The position numbers were made by a program, and so were the translations under genes. A model generated the notes under the pieces. The model was not told the DNA's origin. It ran no database searches and was given only the letters and a program-made list of their open reading frames with translations. From contig JAGPCT010000002.1 of the NCBI GenBank assembly GCA_018057925.1, positions 1-64,000 of the forward strand: a stretch of 64,000 bases of DNA, in the 5' to 3' direction. Every line of letters starts with the position of its first letter. Position 1 is the first letter of the stretch. Source of the stretch: Saprospiraceae bacterium. Its GTDB lineage: Bacteria > Bacteroidota > Bacteroidia > Chitinophagales > Saprospiraceae. This document shows positions 55,687 through 63,761 of this stretch, piece after piece.

Positions 55687-56511
55687 TTAATGTTTTAAAA
55701 TTTCAGGGCATGGAACGCGGGCAAAGTAATACATCAGTCCGACAGTAAAAGTTGTATATCCGTCATAAGTATAACGATCTCCTCTCTGTCGTCCTTCCTG
55801 ACCTATTTTCGTGTCATTGAATCCCGGGATAAGTATGGATGGGTCGGCGAGGTAAGCTGCGTCAGCACCTCGTTCATAGGCAATTTGGAAGTTGTCGGCA
55901 TAGTTGCCATGGGTATCGTCCAAATAGTCGGTAAATGCTTGTCTTGATGATAATTCGGCATTTATGCTCCATGTATCGGAAAAGTCTAATTTAAAGCCAA
56001 TTCCTACTAGCCATGCCCCTGAAGTAATGGCATATTCACTTCCTTTTTGCTGACCTTCGGTGCCCATTGCACGTAAATTAACCCACTTGCCTTGATAATA
56101 GGCTCTTGGGGCGTGTGAAAAAATAGAACCACCGATAAACATATATGGAGTGTACCAATTGTCCCTACTGCCGTGACGATATGTTAGGAAATTGAACTCT
56201 AATTGACCGGCAGCCTCTGCCATGTGGTTGTTAAAACTAATATTTCTTGCCTGCTGAAATAAGTTTGGACTTTTATAGTCATAGCCTCTAAGCCAAATGT
56301 AATTAATACCCAGCTTGAAACAAAGCCTTTCATCAAAATTAAATCGAGATGCCGCTCCAATGGTAGCTCCCGGACTATTCAATCTGAACTCGTTGTTGAT
56401 GTCGCCGAAATACCAACTTGCTCCGGCAAAACCTCCTACTTCAAATCCCCGCTGACTGTATGTTGTCGTACACAGTCCAATAAATATTAGAATAAATGTT
56501 AATCTTCCCAC
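55687..56511 (-). CDS. Outer-membrane beta-barrel protein (DUF6089-like)
   Basis: The protein has 274 residues from GTG 56511; no ATG is available. A signal peptide ends TYSQ. EVGGFAGASWYFGDINNE is the conserved opening of DUF6089-type outer-membrane proteins. Amphipathic strands with aromatic girdles follow (LGINYIWLRGYDY, NWYTPYMFIGGSIF, AYYQGKWV, AWLVGIGFKLDF). RYTYDGYTTFTVGLMYYF gives the last strand. It is likely a structural or porin-like outer-membrane protein of unknown role. Confidence 0.8.
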   Translation of the reverse strand: MGRLTFILIFIGLCTTTYSQRGFEVGGFAGASWYFGDINNEFRLNSPGATIGAASRFNFDERLCFKLGINYIWLRGYDYKSPNLFQQARNISFNNHMAEAAGQLEFNFLTYRHGSRDNWYTPYMFIGGSIFSHAPRAYYQGKWVNLRAMGTEGQQKGSEYAITSGAWLVGIGFKLDFSDTWSINAELSSRQAFTDYLDDTHGNYADNFQIAYERGADAAYLADPSILIPGFNDTKIGQEGRQRGDRYTYDGYTTFTVGLMYYFARVPCPEILKH

Positions 56512-56761
56512 ACCTGATTTTCAAAATAAACGACAAAAGTACGTTTTTTCTTATTTATTCAACTTAATGTATATAAAACAAAATATTCTTTCCAATTTTT
56601 CAACAATTTTATAACTGAATAGGATATTTCAGTTTCAACGGATTCTCCTACTTTGTAATAACTCGAAAGCCGGATTTGTACTGATTTTTAGCATGATAAT
56701 GAAGTATTGATTGTTGTTTTATCAGACAAACCATAGGGAAAGTCATTAAGTATAGGTTTTG

Positions 56762-57289
56762 TTACTTTTTGACCGGAATAGAGATTTTGAGGGTTATGTC
56801 ATCAACAATATCCCCTGCTTTGCCTATCTGAAAATCCATTCTATTGACAACGAATGAGGCATCAAAAGTGGCTATTTTTCCTTTTGGGTTAAATTTAAAA
56901 GGGATTGTTACGGGTTTTGATATATTTCTAATGGTGAGCGTACCTCTGACCATATACCCTGATTGCGTTTTCAGAATTTGGCTGGATTTATAGGTTATGT
57001 TCGGATATTTTTCAGCATCAAACCATTTTGCACTTTTCGCATGACGATTTTTTAAAAAGTTGTCGGTATCAATGGATTCAACCGGGATTTTGACATCAAA
57101 TTTTGATTGATTTAGATTATTTGGGTCAAAAATAACCGTGCCTGTGATGGATCCAAAAATGCCACTTGCATCAGGGCTATCGAAAGAGATAAGGTGATTT
57201 TTTTCAATTTTCCAGCTTGTCAGTGGAATTAAAATGAAGGAAGAGCTGAGCACGAATATCCCTATGATAAAAGGCAAAAACTTACGCAT
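56762..57289 (-). CDS. YceI family protein (first of two)
   Basis: The protein has 175 residues. A signal segment (FIIGIFVLSSSFILIPLTSW) is followed by IEKNHLISFDSPDASGIFGSITG, the typical strand opening of YceI, and KWFDAEKYPNITYKSSQI, the signature central motif. YceI folds as an isoprenoid-binding lipocalin-like barrel in the periplasm. It resembles the upstream gene at 57352-57918 in layout but has diverged, and a terminator separates the two. Confidence 0.9.
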   Translation of the reverse strand: MRKFLPFIIGIFVLSSSFILIPLTSWKIEKNHLISFDSPDASGIFGSITGTVIFDPNNLNQSKFDVKIPVESIDTDNFLKNRHAKSAKWFDAEKYPNITYKSSQILKTQSGYMVRGTLTIRNISKPVTIPFKFNPKGKIATFDASFVVNRMDFQIGKAGDIVDDITLKISIPVKK

Positions 57290-57309
57290 ATAGTATGGAT
57301 TATGGATTG

Positions 57310-57339
57310 AAAAAAAAATGAGGGAGCCTTTACACTCCC
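57310..57339 (-). terminator. Terminator of the upstream YceI gene
   Basis: On the minus strand GGGAG pairs with CTCCC around an 8-base loop, followed by about nine T. It separates the two YceI genes. Confidence 0.7.
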
Positions 57340-57351
57340 CCTGAAATGCTA

Positions 57352-57918
57352 TTATTTTGAAAATTCGCCGGTAGCGAATAGCGTCACAACGTCACTCAAT
57401 GTGGCTTCCGGTGCGCCGGAAACGAAGTTGAAATCACTTCTTTTAAAAGTAGCATTCATCGTGATGCCTGCCATTTCTTTTTTGCTTTTTTCATTGGTCA
57501 ATGTTCCATTTACTTTAATGTCAATCGTAACATTTTTAGTAACGCCATTAAAAGTCATTGCGCCTTCTGATACATAAGTCTTGTCGCCTGTTTTTTTCCA
57601 TGGGCCGCTTTTGTAGGTAATAGCCGGGTACTTTTCTACATCGAAGAAATCTGATGATCTCAAGTGGTTGTCTCGAGCGTCATTTTCTGTATTGATTGAA
57701 TTTGCGTCAATATTGACATCCATTGTAGCGCCTTCGAAGCCATTTTTACCCGGAGTGATGCTGACAGTGAAGTTTTTAAAGTTGCCTTGAAAGTCTGTAA
57801 TGCCCATTCTGGTTACTTTAAAGCCAAGTCTGGAGTGGCTTTTGTCCACATTCCAATTTTGAGCAAATGTGCATGTCGTAAGAACTAAGAATAGTGCGAA
57901 AAAAGACAATTTTTTCAT
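57352..57918 (-). CDS. YceI family protein (second of two)
   Basis: The protein has 188 residues. A signal peptide (FALFLVLTTCTFAQ) leads into WNVDKSHSRLGFKVTRMGITDFQGNF, then DHLRSSDFFDVEKYPAITYKSG and FKRSDFNFV, the three YceI signature segments. It binds polyisoprenoid-like lipids in the periplasm. It is the better-conserved of the two tandem copies, with its own terminator. Confidence 0.93.
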   Translation of the reverse strand: MKKLSFFALFLVLTTCTFAQNWNVDKSHSRLGFKVTRMGITDFQGNFKNFTVSITPGKNGFEGATMDVNIDANSINTENDARDNHLRSSDFFDVEKYPAITYKSGPWKKTGDKTYVSEGAMTFNGVTKNVTIDIKVNGTLTNEKSKKEMAGITMNATFKRSDFNFVSGAPEATLSDVVTLFATGEFSK

Positions 57919-58076
57919 AAAATACGTTTTAGTTTAAATTTTTAATTAAATTTTTTACAAAGATTGAACATTAAACTAAGAATAGTGGCATGTTGTTTCA
58001 ATATTTAATGTTTTCTTAAAGTAGATTAAGATAATCTTTAGAATTTTATTTTGTTATATATTTGTTGACAGGGAAT

Positions 58077-58946
58077 ATGAAAGAAGTTAATTCAAAGGTA
58101 AAATTAATTGAGTGTCCACGGGATGCTATGCAGGGAATTAGTGTTTTTATTCCTACTGAATCCAAAGTTTCCTATATTAATCAGTTGATGCGTGTGGGAT
58201 ATGATACCTTGGATTGTGGAAGTTTTGTTTCACCGAAAGCCATACCCCAAATGGCGGATACCGCGCAAGTACTGAGTCAAATAGATATGAATCTGTCCAA
58301 TACCCAATTATTGGTAATTATTGCCAATGTGAGGGGTGCATTGCAAGCGGCTGAGCAAGAGAAGGTGACTTATTTGGGTTATCCTTTCAGCATATCCGAA
58401 ACTTTTCAAATGCGAAATACCAATGCTACCATTATGGAGTCATTGATACGGGTAGAGGACATCCATGAGATATGCCTTAAGAAAAACAAAAAATTAGTAT
58501 TGTACCTAAGTATGGGTTTTGGTAATCCTTATGGTGACCCATGGAATCTCGATATTGTGGAAGAATGGGTAGATCGGTTAAATAAAATGGGTATTGAGAT
58601 AGTTTCATTGTCGGACACAATCGGTGTAAGCAGTAGAGAGAGCATTGAGTACCTTTTTACGGGATTGATACCTAAATATCCCGATGTTGAGTTTGGGGCG
58701 CACTTACACACGCATCCGGATAAGTGGTATGAGAAGGTAGATGCAAGTTTTAGCCATGGATGTTTAAGGATGGATTCTGCTATTAAAGGTTTTGGCGGAT
58801 GTCCAATGGCAAAGGATGATTTGGTGGGGAATATGGCTACAGAGAATGTAATTCAATATTTGATAGAAAAAGGTCAGCTGCCCGATATTGATTTGGAGGC
58901 ATTTGGTAAGGCATTGCGTTTAGCTGATGAAATATTTCCAAAATAA
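58077..58946 (+). CDS. Hydroxymethylglutaryl-CoA lyase-like enzyme
   Basis: The protein has 289 residues from ATG 58077; a TTG five codons earlier is less likely. IECPRDAMQGISVFIP is the substrate-binding opening (ECPRDGxQ-type), FVSPKAIPQMADT the next motif, and GAHLHTHPDKWYEKVDASFSHGC and GFGGCPMAKDDLVGNMATE the metal-binding and catalytic Cys region. The Cys of GGCP is present. It cleaves HMG-CoA to acetoacetate and acetyl-CoA, as in leucine breakdown; other lyases of the TIM-barrel family cannot be fully excluded. Confidence 0.85.
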   Translation: MKEVNSKVKLIECPRDAMQGISVFIPTESKVSYINQLMRVGYDTLDCGSFVSPKAIPQMADTAQVLSQIDMNLSNTQLLVIIANVRGALQAAEQEKVTYLGYPFSISETFQMRNTNATIMESLIRVEDIHEICLKKNKKLVLYLSMGFGNPYGDPWNLDIVEEWVDRLNKMGIEIVSLSDTIGVSSRESIEYLFTGLIPKYPDVEFGAHLHTHPDKWYEKVDASFSHGCLRMDSAIKGFGGCPMAKDDLVGNMATENVIQYLIEKGQLPDIDLEAFGKALRLADEIFPK

Positions 58947-59229
58947 TAAAAAAAAATCTACGTTGCGGAACTTATTAAGATGTTATTTGGTTTACCCATT
59001 ATAGTTTCAAAATAAGTTTTCACATTAACACCGAAATACAATAAATATTAGTTTGAAATTCACATTTATTAAGTATCATTTTTAATTCTGTACGGAAGGA
59101 GTTAGTAGTTGTTTTATTAGATTTTTTAATAAATAAAAAGCAACGTATTAAATCTTTCTAACGGGAAGAATTCGAATTTTTTAGTTTGATTTTTAAAAAA
59201 CGGACTCAGTATTGTATGTATGATGTAGG

Positions 59230-59384
59230 TTAAAGCCGAATTCAGCAGTAAAGGTTTTGAAAAACCGTATAGTGCTGATTATGAGGGTAATCCCGATGTA
59301 CGAATCGTTTCAATGGTTTACAGAAACCATTGATTACGAGTCGTAAATCGATTCCGCATTTGTATAATGCGGAATTTGGGTTAA
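59230..59384 (+). mobile_element. R1 repeat, copy G (full length)
   Basis: TTAA-AGCCGAATTCAGCAG at the left, the GGTTTTG/AAAACC, CAATGGTTT/AAACCATTG, GATTACGAGTCGTAAATC and TTCCGCATT/AATGCGGAA hairpins, and ATTTGGG-TTAA at the right are all intact over 155 bp. The hairpin arms are near perfect, so this is one of the youngest or best-conserved copies. Confidence 0.85.
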
Positions 59385-59506
59385 ATCCCACTATTTTATA
59401 CAATAAAAATATTAGTATTTTCTATGTGTTTCTGAGGTGTATTTATTGATTCACTATTGATTCGATGGAGTTGTTGTTTTCATAGGATTAAATAAAAACA
59501 GAAGAG

Positions 59507-59680
59507 ATGGATACGATATTAAATTTTAAAATCTTAGTACTAATATTTTTATTTTTCTGTATGTATGAGTTTTTTTTAAAGGAATTTTATCAGATATTAA
59601 AACGCAGTGTTTTTATAAAGTTTTCTTTAATTACAGTTGTTTTTTGCTGTGTCCAAGGATTAATGTTTTTCTTCAAATAA
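59507..59680 (+). CDS. Possible 57-aa small membrane protein
   Basis: ATG 59507 opens 57 codons with two hydrophobic segments (ILVLIFLFFCMY and FSLITVVFCCVQGLMFFF) joined by a charged stretch (KEFYQILKRS). A GAAGAG precedes the start by a few bases. The protein resembles no family I know. The A/T-rich sequence can produce such hydrophobic ORFs by chance, so this is a candidate only. Confidence 0.35.
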   Translation: MDTILNFKILVLIFLFFCMYEFFLKEFYQILKRSVFIKFSLITVVFCCVQGLMFFFK

Positions 59681-59794
59681 CAAGCAAGTATAACCTTGCA
59701 ATAAAGCATTTCTGATAAACTTTATACTGCCACATTAGCGTTGTAAAAGTTCAATTTTCAAAATACATTGGTTTAAAATCAATTCGGGTTTTAA

Positions 59795-60745
59795 TCATAA
59801 TCCATCTATTCTTAATTGAGACCATAAAAAAGGTTTCAAATAATTCCAATAATCCCCACTATGTTCCAGTATAACGGTATGGGTTAAGTTGGGTTGTTCA
59901 ACTATAGTACAGCTATTGCCGGATTCCTGAATGGCTTTTTGAGTCGGAAGGACATTGGCTGTCCATGTAGCGCCTGTTGAAGAATCAGTTTCTTTAGCAT
60001 GGAAGAGAAGGACAGGGGAGTCATTGGCATCGTAGTGCAAAGTTCCGGTTTGACTTGCCGGATCATCGTTAATTAGAGTGGCTCCTGTGGATATGGAGCC
60101 ATTGGTTTTACTTGAAAAGCCATAGAAGTCATTCGTGCAGATATTAGAGTCGTATTCCACTGCATTGATTAATGAGAGGCCACCGCCGGCAGATCCACCA
60201 AAAACAACGATTCTCGTGGTATCAATAAAGTATGTGTCTGCATTTTTCTTTAAAAATCGAATGCCATTTTGGATATCTTCCAAGGCACATTGCACTGCAA
60301 AGAGACGCATCTGTGGAGATTGGTTTCCACCATTTTGTGTTAGTCGGTAATTGAGTGAAGCACACACGAATCCCGCCCTCGAGTATGAATACGCTTCATT
60401 TTGCCATGCTTGCTTGTCTCCACTGGAATATCCTCCGCCGTGAATCATGACCAACAAAGGTTGTTTGTGATTATTTAATGCATTGGGTGGTAAATAGATA
60501 TCCATTTTTATTGTCAAATTTGGCAACTCTTTTTCAATAGATTTAGTTTTTTCGGAAGAATATTGAATATTTTGAAAATTGGCTTTCATTGAATATGGGA
60601 CTTCTATCAATTTGATATCATCTTTCTCATACACAGCGGTTTCGTACAATCCTTCCGGTGTAATATTTGGTATATCTTGATTTTCTTTTTTGCAGCTAAA
60701 CATCAAAATTGTCAAGATAGACAGTAAAAGAACATTCTGTAACAT
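59795..60745 (-). CDS. Alpha/beta hydrolase lipoprotein (esterase, BD-FAE-like)
   Basis: The protein has 316 residues. Lipobox ILMFSC (Cys18). The hydrolase has LLVMIHGGGYSSGDK (oxyanion HGGG), CASLNYRLTQ, IVVFGGSAGGGLSL (nucleophile Ser in GGSAGG) and the C-terminal TVILEHSGDYW with a His. The HGGG and GxSAGG combination marks the hormone-sensitive-lipase/BD-FAE group of carboxylesterases. It probably deacetylates or de-esterifies carbohydrates or lipids at the cell surface. A second protein of the same group lies at 62806. Confidence 0.9.
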   Translation of the reverse strand: MLQNVLLLSILTILMFSCKKENQDIPNITPEGLYETAVYEKDDIKLIEVPYSMKANFQNIQYSSEKTKSIEKELPNLTIKMDIYLPPNALNNHKQPLLVMIHGGGYSSGDKQAWQNEAYSYSRAGFVCASLNYRLTQNGGNQSPQMRLFAVQCALEDIQNGIRFLKKNADTYFIDTTRIVVFGGSAGGGLSLINAVEYDSNICTNDFYGFSSKTNGSISTGATLINDDPASQTGTLHYDANDSPVLLFHAKETDSSTGATWTANVLPTQKAIQESGNSCTIVEQPNLTHTVILEHSGDYWNYLKPFLWSQLRIDGL

Positions 60746-60937
60746 AAATATTTTTTTTAATAGATGTGATACAAAAGCAAAGGTTTAATTTCATGTAAAA
60801 TTTAATTTTGTTTTTTAAAATGTTTTAGTGAGAGTTGGAAATTAATTGGATAGAATGATAATAGGCTAATAAATACTATCTCTTAAATTTAACAAGAAAT
60901 TAAGGATGCAATTAACTTTTATTTAGAATGCCTTGTT

Positions 60938-60945
60938 TAACTTTG
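60938..60945 (+). promoter_or_regulatory. Putative -7 element of the Cys-rich exported protein gene
   Basis: TAACTTTG matches TAnnTTTG exactly and is followed by CC, 22 bp before ATG 60968. Confidence 0.45.
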
Positions 60946-60967
60946 CCTTTTCATTATCAAATAGAAG

Positions 60968-61393
60968 ATGCTTCTAATACATATAGTCAATATTTTCTCT
61001 CTATTTTTTTCCACAATGGGCGTTACATTTAACACTCATTTTTGTGGTGGAGACAAGGTATCCGGAACTTTGTATATGACTGCTCAGAAATGCGACCATG
61101 ATGATACTGAAGAAAAGGCGTGTTGTGCTTTTAAGGCTCATTTTTCTATGGTGAAGAAGCACAATAAAGACTGCTGCAAAGACTATTCTAAGTATGTTGT
61201 GGTAAAAAAAGAAAACATTCAATCTGATAAAACGCCTAATTTACCCATTTGGACGATATCATATATAGAAATATATAATTGGAATGAATCAGCTGTAACT
61301 GGTAGGTATTCAGTTGATAATATTAATGCCTCAAAGTATCTTTGCCCACGCACGCGCGATCCCGTATCGGAATTGTGTGTGCAACTTTGTTAG
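60968..61393 (+). CDS. Cys-rich exported protein, HYC_CC_PP-like (metal-related)
   Basis: The protein has 141 residues. A hydrophobic start (LLIHIVNIFSLFFSTMGVT) is followed by HFCGGD, CDHDD, KACCAFKAH and KDCCKDYS, the HxC and paired CC pattern of the HYC_CC_PP-like family found in Bacteroidota beside copper genes. The His/Cys content indicates metal binding in the periplasm. The double-HMA gene 340 bp downstream on the same strand supports a copper or heavy-metal role. The family assignment is by pattern only. Confidence 0.65.
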   Translation: MLLIHIVNIFSLFFSTMGVTFNTHFCGGDKVSGTLYMTAQKCDHDDTEEKACCAFKAHFSMVKKHNKDCCKDYSKYVVVKKENIQSDKTPNLPIWTISYIEIYNWNESAVTGRYSVDNINASKYLCPRTRDPVSELCVQLC

Positions 61394-61732
61394 ATAGATT
61401 ATATGCATTTACTGAGGTTGACAACAATATTTCATGTATGACGGTATCGTTGTATTTATTGAAAGTTGTCTAAGAGTTTAAATGTGTATTTCTATCGTAA
61501 TTAATGAATAATTCATTGGGTTTTTACTCTTGACCTGATGATAAAAACAAATAAAAATCGGAAAAGTAAGTGCCTCGGAGTGTTGTAAGAAAACCTCTAA
61601 GTGATTTTAAAAGTTGATATTTACAAAATAGATATGTATTAAACAATTAATGTATAAAACTTTTAAACTTGAATTTCGGTTTATCTAATAGGGTAGCTTT
61701 TATAATTAACAAAAAATAATTAATCCATACAA
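61394..61732. other. 339-bp spacer between the two metal-related genes
   Basis: A possible promoter for the HMA gene lies at 61669-61701: TTG, 22 bases, TAGCTTTT. I see no ORF, hairpin or repeat here. The length suggests that the two genes have separate promoters. Confidence 0.4.
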
Positions 61733-62350
61733 ATGAAATTAGTAAATATTTTAATCCTCAATTTTATTGCAATTGCGACAATAATTGGTCAGACTCCGGT
61801 ACAAATGAAAGTAGAAGGAATGTCTTGCAACTCTTGTGTAAATAGTGTTACAAAGAAATTATCGACAGCTCAGGAGGTTGAGAATATACAGGTTGATTTG
61901 GAAAAAGGGATGGTAACTTTTCATGTCAAGAAAGGATCCAAGGTGGATAAGAAGAAGTATGTTGGTCTAATAGAAAAGGCGGGTTATGATGCCAAGGAAG
62001 TTAAAGTCGGCGATGAAATCAATGCCAAAAAAGCATCTGCAAAAGGGGTAAGCTATGTGCCGAACGGCAATGTCACTTCAGTATTTAAGGTTGCCGGTAA
62101 CTGTGGTATGTGCAAAAAGAAAATTGAATCAGCAGCAAAGTCGGTGAAAGGAGTTAAATCAGCAACGTGGAATGCTGACTCTCAGGAGATAACGGTTAAG
62201 TATAATGACGAAAAAACAGATTTAATGGCTATCCATAAAAAGATTGCTGAAGCCGGTTATGATACTGAATTGGTAAGAGCAGATGATGCAGTGTATAAGG
62301 AATTGCACTCTTGTTGTCAATATGACAGAATGGAAAAAAAGCAAGAATAG
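61733..62350 (+). CDS. Exported protein with two heavy-metal-associated (HMA) domains
   Basis: The protein has 205 residues. A signal segment (LILNFIAIATIIGQ) precedes HMA domain 1 (VEGMSCNSCVNSVTKKLS, CxxC) and HMA domain 2 (VAGNCGMCKKKIESAAKSVKGV, CxxC), both with the beta-alpha-beta pattern ending AGYDA/AGYDT. The C-terminus carries ELHSCCQYD, a third Cys pair. Unlike CopZ it is exported and double, so it could pass copper or another soft metal in the periplasm. The Cys-rich gene upstream is a plausible partner. Two R1 copies follow the gene. Confidence 0.88.
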   Translation: MKLVNILILNFIAIATIIGQTPVQMKVEGMSCNSCVNSVTKKLSTAQEVENIQVDLEKGMVTFHVKKGSKVDKKKYVGLIEKAGYDAKEVKVGDEINAKKASAKGVSYVPNGNVTSVFKVAGNCGMCKKKIESAAKSVKGVKSATWNADSQEITVKYNDEKTDLMAIHKKIAEAGYDTELVRADDAVYKELHSCCQYDRMEKKQE

Positions 62351-62363
62351 TAGCAAATAGATG

Positions 62364-62518
62364 TGAACCCAAATTCCGCATTAGACAATTGCGGAATCGA
62401 TTTACTCTCGTAATCAATGGTTTAATGAAGCCATTGATTACGAGTTGTACATCGGGACGTCCCTCATAATCAGCACTATACGGTTTTTCAAAACCTTTAC
62501 TGCTGAATTCTGGTTTAA
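62364..62518 (-). mobile_element. R1 repeat, copy H (full length)
   Basis: TGAA-CCCAAATTCCGCATT at the left and GCTGAATTCTGGT-TTAA at the right bound 155 bp in reverse orientation. The left TTAA has changed to TGAA. All hairpins are recognisable. Confidence 0.82.
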
Positions 62519-62572
62519 GGTACGACTATATAGAGATAATACTTAATTTTTGAAGTTCTCAATTATTTTGGT

Positions 62573-62727
62573 TTGATCCCAAATTCCGGATTAGACAAAT
62601 GCTGAATCGATTTACGACTCGTAATCAACAATTTCTGTAAACCATTGAAACGATTAGTACATCGGGACGTCCCTCATAATCAGCACTTTACGGTTTTTCA
62701 AAACCTTTACTGCTAAATTCCGGTTGA
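62573..62727 (-). mobile_element. R1 repeat, copy I (full length, more diverged)
   Basis: TTGA-TCCCAAATTCCGGATT at the left and GCTAAATTCCGG-TTGA at the right bound 155 bp, in the same orientation as copy H and 54 bp away. Here the flanking tetramers read TTGA on both sides in direct orientation, if one base of slack is allowed at the left edge. Confidence 0.78.
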
Positions 62728-62805
62728 ATCTACGGTTTATTTTATATCATTTTTTAGTGTAAAGTTCGTTTAAGTGTGCATATAGAATTTTTAAATTAGG
62801 TCGAT

Positions 62806-63672
62806 ATGAAAAATCCGTTGTTGTTGTCTTCTCTAATCATATTGAATTTGTTTTTATTATCATCTTGTACTAAGGATGAAATGGTAGATAATTCTTTAGA
62901 TGCCAATAAAGCTGATACTCTTTATCAAATTAAATACGGTATAGATAATCAGCAGCGTTTTGATTTGTATCTTCCGGCGGGAAGAAGCAAGGAGAAAACC
63001 GGCGTTTTCGTTTTGATACATGGCGGCGGTTGGACAGGGGGAGATAAAGACGATTTGAAAGATTTTTTTAATGGCATAATTCAATTGTACCCTAACAATG
63101 CCGTGGTAAACTTGAATTATCGTTTAGCTACTAATGGAAGTCCGGGAAATCCAAAACAAATTGAAGATATTAAGGAGGCTATCAAACACCTTCAAGATGA
63201 TAAGTATCAATTAAAGTCATCTTATTTTTTGTTTGGCACTTCAGCAGGCGGGCATTTGGCGATGCTTTATGGATATGGTTTTGATCCTCTGCATCAAGTA
63301 AAGGCTATCGGCAATATGGTTGGTCCTTGTGATTTCACAGATGTAGCTTATACTTCTAATATATTTTATTTAGGAGTTTTGGCGGGATATACAGGTACTA
63401 TTGACTATTCGAATAATAAATCATTGTTTTATGATGTGAGCCCTGTGAAATATGTTAATTCTGAGTCGCCACCAACCATTGGTTTTTTTGGTGAGACCGA
63501 CCCATTAATACCTATTTCTCAAAAATCAATTTTAGAGAATACGTTAAATACTGCACATGTACCAAATAAAATGTATGTTTATCCCGGTGGTCATGGTGAT
63601 TGGAATACAGCCTCTACCAATGACATGATTATTAATTTAGTTGCATTTATAAATGCACATTTTAGTGGATAG
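62806..63672 (+). CDS. Alpha/beta hydrolase lipoprotein (esterase, BD-FAE-like)
   Basis: The protein has 288 residues. Lipobox LLSSC (Cys21). VFVLIHGGGWTGGDK (HGGG oxyanion), VVNLNYRLATNG, FLFGTSAGGHLAML (nucleophile Ser in GTSAGG), GFFGETDPLIP (Asp) and YPGGHGDW (His) give a complete catalytic triad. Probable carboxylesterase acting on surface carbohydrate or lipid esters. Related to 59795-60745 but clearly diverged. The HMA gene upstream is separated from it by two repeats, so it has its own promoter region. Confidence 0.9.
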   Translation: MKNPLLLSSLIILNLFLLSSCTKDEMVDNSLDANKADTLYQIKYGIDNQQRFDLYLPAGRSKEKTGVFVLIHGGGWTGGDKDDLKDFFNGIIQLYPNNAVVNLNYRLATNGSPGNPKQIEDIKEAIKHLQDDKYQLKSSYFLFGTSAGGHLAMLYGYGFDPLHQVKAIGNMVGPCDFTDVAYTSNIFYLGVLAGYTGTIDYSNNKSLFYDVSPVKYVNSESPPTIGFFGETDPLIPISQKSILENTLNTAHVPNKMYVYPGGHGDWNTASTNDMIINLVAFINAHFSG

Positions 63673-63761
63673 TCAACTTTTTTTATTTTAACGGCATTGA
63701 TTGTTTGTATGATTAATGTATTTCTGTATTTTCACCTTTGTTTAGTATAAAAATCGTGAAA

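Larger units (their letters stand above)
58947..59794. other. 848-bp region with R1 copy G and one tiny ORF
   Basis: Besides R1 copy G (59230-59384) and the 57-aa ORF at 59507-59680 I see only A/T-rich spacer between two convergent genes. No RNA gene or terminator is recognisable. Confidence 0.5.
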
